11,937 nt of DNA from Prevotellaceae bacterium UBA5903 (GTDB lineage Bacteria; Bacteroidota; Bacteroidia; Bacteroidales; Bacteroidaceae). How positions within the stretch are numbered: position 1 is the stretch's first letter; every line of letters begins with the position of its first letter. The notes beneath the pieces are model-generated. The model made no database searches and was not told where the DNA came from. It was given only the letters and a program-made list of their open reading frames with translations. Shown piece by piece: positions 5,991 through 11,937 of the stretch. The position numbers and the translations under genes are program-made. The stretch spans positions 5,770 to 17,706 of the forward strand of contig DJEH01000024.1 in NCBI GenBank assembly GCA_002431845.1, given 5' to 3'.

Positions 5991-8955
5991 CAATGTTGAA
6001 TAAGTTTTTATATCGCATGGTACTATATTCAATAGGAGCATCCCAAGTACCAGTTTTGTGATTTGTTTGCGTGTAGTAGGTGTACCATGTGCCGAGCAGA
6101 CCTAACGTGATGTGGCGTTGCACGCGATACTGACCACCAAGGCCAACCATTGTGTTAAGATGGTTAAAAGTGCCTGGCATAGCAAAATCTATCATTGTGG
6201 CTTCAGGGGCGCTACCAATGCTAGCAAGTGCTTGAATACAGGTCTTTCCATCAGGCAATAGATAGTATTTAGCTTGTGCAGAAAGATTTACATAGAACTT
6301 CGATGAGAGGTAATACCCATCAAGTTTCGCATTCAGCCAAAAGTCGTTGATAGTCTTACTTGCTGCCACACCAACGTTAAATAGGTTGAGGCGCTTGCGT
6401 TCCCAACTATCAAATACAAACATACCATTACTCTGTGTCTCTTCGTTGAACGCATTCGCATCCCATTTAAACAACTTTTTGTATGAGTTAATTCGGCGGT
6501 AGCCCAAGCTGAGTTCGCCTTCCCAATCGTTTTTAAATGTACGTTTAGCCTTTATGTTAGCCATGAGTTGCGGAAAGTACTTGTTGGCCCATGCAGCATT
6601 CACCGTTCCTGTCCACTTGCTGTTGAAAGTGTGCGACCATTCGCCTTGCAACTGTATGCCCGTACCGCCCGACACTTGCTCTGTCACGTCTTCGCCCGTA
6701 ATAGCGCCTTCGCGTCCAGCATAGTTGATACGAGCAGCAATCTCGTTTTTCTCGTTCAACTTGCGTGTATACTCTAAAGTAGCAACGGCTGTAAGTACAT
6801 CCTCTTCGCCATATCTGCCTTGCAAGTATTCAAAGTTAAGGCCATTCTTGTAGCCCTTAGCCAGCAGATAGTTGAGGTGACGATTGTGTGAAGTCATTTC
6901 AGCCAATCCTGGTTGATAGAACTTTTGATAAACGTATGCCGAATCGTATTGGTGCAAGGCTTCGTATGCCAATCCCTTGGTGTATAAAAGATTGCGGTTT
7001 TCGTGGTCGAACACCAATGCCGAGTCAATCACAGCAAGGGCTGAGTCGGCTTTATGCTCTTTAATCAGTTGAACCGACCAATCAGCACTATTTATACTAA
7101 AAGCATTAACCAAAAGCGAGTCGCCGATGAAATCGTCTAATTGAGGCCTTATCAAGTCTAAAGCCTGTGTGTAAGCAGCCTTTCTGTGATAGATGCTTGC
7201 TTGTTTAACGATGTAGAAGCGATCGTCGGGATATAAGCGGCGCCCTTGTTCAACGTATTGGTCGTATTCATCCCAACGTTGCAAGTGTGCAGTAGCATTC
7301 ACAGCATATTTAAGTCCGTCTTCAGACGAAGGAAGCAGCTTTAGCAATTTCTTGTCAAACTCATAAGCGCGTGTCACTGCTCCGTTGCTCATCAATGTTT
7401 TGATATAAGGCAGTGCCATTTCCTCGTATGCACTAACGTATAAAAAGCGGTCAAAGTGGTCTTTAGCCTCATTAGCAGCCCTTTCCAATACGGCAAGAGC
7501 TTCAACCGTACGGCCACGGCGTTTAAGCAAGTCGGCATGTTTCTCTATGTATCCCGAACGATTTGGATAGAGTTTGTGCAACGTTTCAAGAGCCGTCTCC
7601 GCAGCCGCGTAGCGTCGTAGCTGAATGTTGCAGTTTACAATGCGGCTATATGCCGATTCCTTCACCTCTTTATCCGTGGCGTGTTCTGTAACAAATTTGA
7701 GCAGAGGTAAAGCTTCGTCGTAGGCATCTTCAGCCATAAGCTTAGAGGCTTGCTCTAAGCGTAAACGTGTCAGCTCATCGCTAATTTCGCTGTTTCTTGG
7801 GTTACGTTCATAAAGTCGTGCAAGCAAATTATTAGCTGTGCGCACATTGCCCATGCGTTTGTTTACAACATAAGCCTTGTAGAGTAAGTCGGGGGTATCG
7901 CCTTTGCGCTTGCGTGCCTCGCCTATGTAGTAAAGCGCATCCTCGTAGTAGCCTCGCGACATAGAGGTAGATAGCAGATAGTCGAGCGACTCTTGGCTCT
8001 TGCTGCGTTCATAAATCTTGCCATAAAGCACGTAGGGGTCGTGCTTAGTAGCAGCGCGGGCAGCATCCTCTTGCAAAGAAGCATAAAAACTTGATAAACG
8101 TGCGCTATGATTACGTTTCATGCAAAGTTCAACAAACGACAAAGCCTCAGAATACCTGTCTTCTTCTGCAAGAATGCCAGCCTTCTTCATGATGAGGGCC
8201 GTGCTTTGTGGCAAGTAAGACACACCGCGGTCTGCCACATCGATAGCCTCGCTGCGGTTACCTTGTTGCAAGAGCATGTTGCTCAAGCTGATGTAAAACT
8301 CTTCGTTATAAGGGTTTTGGTTTACCAATTCTTTGAGCTGTTTGATAGCACCTTCTTTGTTGCCCTTGCGCTTTTCTTTTATATAGTTTTGCTCAGTGCA
8401 GTAGCTCAAGTCTTTTTGCAGTTGCTGGTCGTTAGGATAGATTTGGCACAAGCGTTTAAGCAAGCGGTCGGCCTCTTCGTTATTACCCTGTTTGCGATAA
8501 AGTTCAATTTTTTTTCGCCAAAGCCCTTTCCAATAAGGATTTACTTCGAGCAGTTCGTTTACGTAGCAAATGGCACTTGAGTAGTTGCGGGTGGTCTCTT
8601 CCACCTTTACAAGCAATTGCTTAGCATCAACGTTGCCGTTATTGTCGCGCAAAGACTTAATCAAGTGGTAACGAGAGTCATCGTACATCTTCTTGTGGAA
8701 ATAGTATGTACCAGCAAGTTCTTGCAGAGGCGACACGTCGGGATAATGTGTCAATCCCTCGTCAAGCAGTCGCTTGCCACCTTCCCAGTCGCCACGTTTA
8801 AAGGCTTTGCGTACTGTAACGTCATAATAATCTGGTGTATGGATAGTGCCGTCATCTGTTCGGGGTGCACTATTAGTTGTGTCGGCTGCCCATATAACAG
8901 CCGCAAACAACAGTGGGATGACCACCACGCATATTAAGATTTTAATGAAACGCAT
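5965..8955 (-). CDS. TPR and outer-membrane beta-barrel exporter, YaiO/PgaA type
   Basis: A 996-residue protein. Residues 1-24 form a signal peptide (hydrophobic run ending AVIWA). Residues 40-690 are helical tetratricopeptide-like repeats, with repeated motifs such as the PYNEEFYISLSNMLLQQG stretch and EALAVLERAA. Residues 704-996 form a C-terminal beta-barrel with alternating polar and aromatic strands (ATLEYTRKL, GIQLQGEWSHTF, GELSLGYRRI) that ends in Phe (AQVLINF), the usual last residue of outer-membrane barrels; the barrel recalls the YaiO family. By analogy with PgaA, BcsC and PelB/AlgK-AlgE, the repeats guide polymer across the periplasm and the barrel lets it out. The gene starts 51 bases after the glycosyltransferase stop and overlaps the DUF4838 gene by 26 bases. 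The architecture is clear; the identity of the polymer is not. Confidence 0.88.
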   Translation of the reverse strand: MRFIKILICVVVIPLLFAAVIWAADTTNSAPRTDDGTIHTPDYYDVTVRKAFKRGDWEGGKRLLDEGLTHYPDVSPLQELAGTYYFHKKMYDDSRYHLIKSLRDNNGNVDAKQLLVKVEETTRNYSSAICYVNELLEVNPYWKGLWRKKIELYRKQGNNEEADRLLKRLCQIYPNDQQLQKDLSYCTEQNYIKEKRKGNKEGAIKQLKELVNQNPYNEEFYISLSNMLLQQGNRSEAIDVADRGVSYLPQSTALIMKKAGILAEEDRYSEALSFVELCMKRNHSARLSSFYASLQEDAARAATKHDPYVLYGKIYERSKSQESLDYLLSTSMSRGYYEDALYYIGEARKRKGDTPDLLYKAYVVNKRMGNVRTANNLLARLYERNPRNSEISDELTRLRLEQASKLMAEDAYDEALPLLKFVTEHATDKEVKESAYSRIVNCNIQLRRYAAAETALETLHKLYPNRSGYIEKHADLLKRRGRTVEALAVLERAANEAKDHFDRFLYVSAYEEMALPYIKTLMSNGAVTRAYEFDKKLLKLLPSSEDGLKYAVNATAHLQRWDEYDQYVEQGRRLYPDDRFYIVKQASIYHRKAAYTQALDLIRPQLDDFIGDSLLVNAFSINSADWSVQLIKEHKADSALAVIDSALVFDHENRNLLYTKGLAYEALHQYDSAYVYQKFYQPGLAEMTSHNRHLNYLLAKGYKNGLNFEYLQGRYGEEDVLTAVATLEYTRKLNEKNEIAARINYAGREGAITGEDVTEQVSGGTGIQLQGEWSHTFNSKWTGTVNAAWANKYFPQLMANIKAKRTFKNDWEGELSLGYRRINSYKKLFKWDANAFNEETQSNGMFVFDSWERKRLNLFNVGVAASKTINDFWLNAKLDGYYLSSKFYVNLSAQAKYYLLPDGKTCIQALASIGSAPEATMIDFAMPGTFNHLNTMVGLGGQYRVQRHITLGLLGTWYTYYTQTNHKTGTWDAPIEYSTMRYKNLFNIDAQVLINF

Positions 8956-9006
8956 AAATGAAATATGTGAGATTTAATATATTCTATTCAGTTATCAGAG
9001 ATTATG

Positions 9007-10575
9007 CTAACCAAGCTGTAAATCAAAGGGTTGTTTGCTTGTAGCAGCAGTAGAGTTGTTTTCGGCAGTATTGTCTGCTTTAGTGTTATTAGCCTCGTTG
9101 CTGTTATTGTTTTGTGCAACATCTTTGTTTTCAGCAGAATTATTTGGCTTCTGTTCGTTTTCCTCATTATTGCTCTTAAAGCCTTTACGTTTCATTTCGC
9201 CCCATGCAATGCGTTGGTTCAAGATAAAGCGTAAGTAACCACGAAGTGAGGATAGCACTATCAATGGGTGATAGAGAAATGGTTCGAGCATGGCAGCCAG
9301 CACCAATCGGATGTATGATGCCCCTGGCATCTTAGTTTGCAAGTAGTCGTAGTAAACCACCACAAACGACAATTGCACGCAGAATACATACATCACCAAG
9401 AAGATAATCCACGCCGTGTTCCAATTCACACCCCCCGTTAGAGCAAGGTAAATAAAGGTAATAGTACCCACCAACTCTATCAACGGAGCGATAAACTCAA
9501 ATATCAACAGATAGGGTAGTGTAATGAGTCCTAACTGACGATATTTCTTCTTAAAAATCATTCGGTAGTACTTACCAAATGTCTGTATCAAACCATGTCC
9601 CCAGCGTGCACGTTGTCTGTATAGCTGTTGAATACTGGCAGGTCCCTCCGTCCAACAGCACGTGTCGGGTATTTGCACTACTCTGTATTTGCGGTTAAAG
9701 TCGCAGCAGTAGCCAATCATACGGATAAGCATGTCCATATCCTCAGCCAGAGAGTCGGCAGAGTAGCCACCAGCAGCAATAGCCACTTCGGTATCAAACA
9801 TACCATAACCACCCGATACGTTAGGCATGGCGTTGATGGCACTCCATCCCATCTTTCCCACCATAAACGAACGCATATATTCAAGTGTTTGGAATAGCGG
9901 AATAGGACTCCATGGAATGCGGTATTGTATCATCTCACCATTCTCTACCTTGCAGGCATTCGACATGTTCATTACGCCCGACACAGCTATCACGTTGTTC
10001 TTTTCAATCATCGGTCGGATACACTTCATGATAGCGTTCTTTGCCAAGATACAGTCCACGTCGGTGTTGATAAAGTAGGGGTAGCGTGCCACGTTTAATC
10101 CCGCATTCACAGGGTCGGCCTTTGTACCGCCATTCACTTTGTCTACTACACGCAGTCTGCGGTACTCCTCTTTTTTCGATACAAACATTCGTTTAAAAGG
10201 CTTTGCCAAGATACGTTGTTTGTAGTGGTAGGGCACTTCAATGAGATCGAAGTTATCAATCATCTTTTGCAAGGTGGAGTCCTTACTACCATCGTTCACA
10301 ATTACAACTTCGAATTTAGGATAATCTTGTGATAGTAGTGACTTCACGTTGTTCACGATAGTGTTCTCCTCGTTGTATGCAGGTGCAACAATCGAAACGC
10401 CAGGAACGTAGGGCGAGTGTTCAAGAATTTGCTTTACATAAGGATCGGACATCACGTGGCGGCTATGTTTCTGCTCTATATACGAAAGCCATATCAACGC
10501 AACGTACGAAAGCATTAGCCCGATAGAGTAGAAAAACACCAAATATCCGTATGTATACAGAATTATTTCTTTCAT
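9007..10575 (-). CDS. Processive family 2 glycosyltransferase, PgaC-like polysaccharide synthase
   Basis: A 522-residue inner-membrane enzyme. A membrane segment lies at about 8-32. The GT-A catalytic domain (58-340) shows VNDGS (Asp95), TKADPVNAGL (151-160), the DxD motif TDVD (Asp172, Asp174), LAED (Glu278-Asp279) and QRARW (321-325), the full set of processive beta-glycan synthases such as PgaC, hyaluronan and cellulose synthases. At least three hydrophobic segments follow between 348 and 448. The tail 467-515 is unusual: low complexity, rich in Asn, Glu and Ala. From nucleotide sugars it should build a beta-linked polymer and thread it through the membrane. The sugar is unknown: PgaC would suggest N-acetylglucosamine, but that is not proven. 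The start overlaps the HEAT-protein stop by four bases (ATGA), so the two are translationally coupled. No PilZ domain is present. Confidence 0.93.
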   Translation of the reverse strand: MKEIILYTYGYLVFFYSIGLMLSYVALIWLSYIEQKHSRHVMSDPYVKQILEHSPYVPGVSIVAPAYNEENTIVNNVKSLLSQDYPKFEVVIVNDGSKDSTLQKMIDNFDLIEVPYHYKQRILAKPFKRMFVSKKEEYRRLRVVDKVNGGTKADPVNAGLNVARYPYFINTDVDCILAKNAIMKCIRPMIEKNNVIAVSGVMNMSNACKVENGEMIQYRIPWSPIPLFQTLEYMRSFMVGKMGWSAINAMPNVSGGYGMFDTEVAIAAGGYSADSLAEDMDMLIRMIGYCCDFNRKYRVVQIPDTCCWTEGPASIQQLYRQRARWGHGLIQTFGKYYRMIFKKKYRQLGLITLPYLLIFEFIAPLIELVGTITFIYLALTGGVNWNTAWIIFLVMYVFCVQLSFVVVYYDYLQTKMPGASYIRLVLAAMLEPFLYHPLIVLSSLRGYLRFILNQRIAWGEMKRKGFKSNNEENEQKPNNSAENKDVAQNNNSNEANNTKADNTAENNSTAATSKQPFDLQLG

Positions 10576-11858
10576 GATGCAATGCTTATGTTATGGTCAA
10601 ATGCCCTCACTTCTTTAAAGAGTAGAAGGTCTTTTTCATTATTTGCAGCGCTTTCAAGTTCGCAGAAAATCTCTTGACTCTCTTTGTTGTATAGCCATAG
10701 GCACATCAGAACGTAGAGTTTGGTAGAGCGAACTGTTGCTGTGTTGTATGCTTTGATGAAGAATGAGATAGCGTTGTCCGAACGGATGTTTAGTAGCGTT
10801 TTCAGCGTTTCGCACTTCAGTTTTTCGGTTTGTTGTGGATAGGCATCTTCCATCACAGACTCTGCCTTTTTGCATTTGGCAATACCCATACATTGTATGG
10901 CGGCCTTTCTGTAAAGCGTTTCTTTAGCCGTAATGTATTTACCCATTTTAATTACCTCTTCGTTTGTACCCCAAAAAGCTACTTCGCGGATAAGGCAAGC
11001 CTTTAGTTGCTTATCGTTGCAGATAGAGACGATAGGTAGGAGCGATGGAATTTCCTTGTTAGCTTTTCGGCGTGCCTTCAGTAGGTGGTGCACTTCAAGA
11101 GCATCCCATGGCCGGTACTCATAATTCACGTTTTTATCGGTAAAAAAGCGGAATGGAGAGTAGTCGCTCAACCAAAGATAATACATTCTAACCTCTTTTC
11201 GCAAAGCGTGCGTACCCGAGTCAAGCAAGCGTACCAAAATAGATTCTGGTAGGTTCATCATTAAGAATTGTGCCAAACGCATGGCTTGAATTCTGTACGA
11301 CTTACGTCCAAAGGTAAGCGTGTTTTCAACAAATATTTGCAGGCCAAACACATTGACCAAACGGTTCACATTGTTTTGGTTGTATGTTTCGTAAATGTTT
11401 GATTTAATCTCCACAAATAGCTTACCAATGAAAAGCATTCTCCAACCTTTCCATTTTCGTTTGTCGTCTTCGGTGATGCCTGTACGTTCAATTATCTCCT
11501 CGTCTGTAAGGTTCTCTTTATCGTTCGAAACATTCAAAACGTTATCATAGAAGCGTTTCTTGATTTTTTTGTAAAACCTTTCGCGTTTAAGGTCGGTATA
11601 TTTATCTTTAAGCAGTGAAAACGTAAGGAAAACGATGGAACATGCACAGAATAGCAGAATGCTCACACTAACCTTCACCACAAAGGGATAGTTATTGTAT
11701 TCAGTAAGCCAAGTACTCAAATAATAGCTATAATACTGCAGTCCCGACAACTCATAATGACTCATGCGCTGACTTATGGTTTCGGCCATTAAGGGCACGA
11801 AACATAAGCCAACGAACACAGCTATCGCTATCAATCGTTTGCACCAGTTTATATTCAT
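10572..11858 (-). CDS. Membrane-anchored HEAT-like repeat protein, likely synthase partner
   Basis: A 428-residue protein with a signal-peptide-like or membrane segment at 8-25 (IAIAVFVGLCFVPLMA), a short Tyr-rich stretch, probably periplasmic, to about 58, and a second membrane segment at 60-83. A strongly basic stretch follows (KRERFYKKIKKRF), placing the rest in the cytoplasm. Residues 190-420 are helical with HEAT-like periodicity (pairs such as LYRKAAIQCMGIAKCKKAESVMEDAY and the next helices). It is the first gene of the visible operon and overlaps the glycosyltransferase start by four bases. By position it could take the role that PgaD or PilZ-bearing subunits have in other synthases: stabilising or regulating the polymerase from the cytoplasm. 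This role is inferred; I see no enzymatic motif. Confidence 0.72.
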   Translation of the reverse strand: MNINWCKRLIAIAVFVGLCFVPLMAETISQRMSHYELSGLQYYSYYLSTWLTEYNNYPFVVKVSVSILLFCACSIVFLTFSLLKDKYTDLKRERFYKKIKKRFYDNVLNVSNDKENLTDEEIIERTGITEDDKRKWKGWRMLFIGKLFVEIKSNIYETYNQNNVNRLVNVFGLQIFVENTLTFGRKSYRIQAMRLAQFLMMNLPESILVRLLDSGTHALRKEVRMYYLWLSDYSPFRFFTDKNVNYEYRPWDALEVHHLLKARRKANKEIPSLLPIVSICNDKQLKACLIREVAFWGTNEEVIKMGKYITAKETLYRKAAIQCMGIAKCKKAESVMEDAYPQQTEKLKCETLKTLLNIRSDNAISFFIKAYNTATVRSTKLYVLMCLWLYNKESQEIFCELESAANNEKDLLLFKEVRAFDHNISIAS

Positions 11859-11937
11859 ATTTTAGAGACTGAGGTATGTATTTTCGCCTTGCATCTGCAT
11901 TAGTGCTCTCAGCGCTACTTATAATCATGCTCTACAT
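11859..11937 (-). other. Upstream edge of the polysaccharide operon, no promoter seen
   Basis: The 79 bases before the HEAT-protein start carry no TAnnTTTG element on the minus strand. All three minus-strand frames entering from the right edge stop within 22 bases (for example GTAGAGCATGATTATAAG then TAG), so an upstream leftward gene could end here, but none can be identified. The operon may therefore extend beyond the window. Confidence 0.4.

Noticed and set aside
5991..6041. A longer DUF4838 protein starting at the ATG at 6041
   Set aside because: It would put 17 non-signal residues before the signal peptide and enlarge the overlap with the exporter gene to 77 bases.
8107..8580. A 157-codon rightward frame opposite the TPR gene
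   Set aside because: Its hydrophobic composition is the expected mirror of the charged helical repeats on the coding strand; no other support.
3223..11858. Naming the operon pgaABCD
   Set aside because: Only the synthase and exporter resemble Pga proteins. PgaB-type deacetylase and PgaD are absent and the polymer sugar is unknown, so these symbols would overstate the evidence.
1..11937. CRISPR array, prophage or defence system
   Set aside because: No regularly spaced direct repeats, integrase, phage structural genes or restriction and toxin motifs were found.

Overview
The window looks like chromosomal DNA of a Bacteroidales bacterium, most likely Prevotella or a close relative. The main reasons are three promoters of the Bacteroidetes type (TTTG or TTG, 19-20 bases, TAnnTTTG), start codons without clear Shine-Dalgarno sequences, a Bacteroidales-type greA/HIT gene pair, and a secreted protein with a C-terminal tail of a kind common in Prevotella. 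No phage, insertion sequence or CRISPR array was seen. The genus is an inference from pattern memory, not from a search.

Left part (1-1859). A rightward reading frame is cut by the window edge and ends at 153. It faces a leftward housekeeping pair: greA (925-1389) and a HIT-family nucleotide hydrolase/transferase (439-837). The convergent space 154-438 holds two large inverted repeats. A further hairpin between greA and HIT pairs better in the leftward transcript, so it is probably a terminator or attenuator. The divergent gap 1390-1788 carries a weak leftward promoter for greA and a strong rightward promoter for tRNA-Gln(TTG) at 1789-1859, which is followed by an intrinsic terminator.

Middle (1922-3180). 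A single rightward gene (2056-3096) has its own promoter and a terminator hairpin that also serves the facing operon. It encodes a secreted two-domain protein with an OB-fold-like second half and a Prevotella-type C-terminal tail.

Right part (3223-11858). Five leftward genes are tightly packed: two start/stop overlaps, two gaps of 14 and 51 bases, and no internal terminator or convincing promoter. In transcription order they are: a membrane-anchored HEAT-like repeat protein; a processive family 2 glycosyltransferase with D, DxD, ED and QRARW motifs; a 996-residue outer-membrane protein made of TPR repeats plus a C-terminal beta-barrel of YaiO/PgaA type; a secreted glycoside-hydrolase-like protein of the DUF4838 type; and a DUF1573 lipoprotein. 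The layout matches synthase-dependent exopolysaccharide systems (Pga, Bcs, Pel, Alg): inner-membrane polymerase, periplasmic modifying or trimming enzyme, TPR scaffold and outer-membrane pore. Three parts differ from the known systems: a HEAT protein sits where a PgaD or PilZ-type partner would be expected, a DUF4838 enzyme replaces the PgaB deacetylase/hydrolase, and a DUF1573 lipoprotein is added. This operon is the most interesting content of the window. Its start may lie beyond the right edge.
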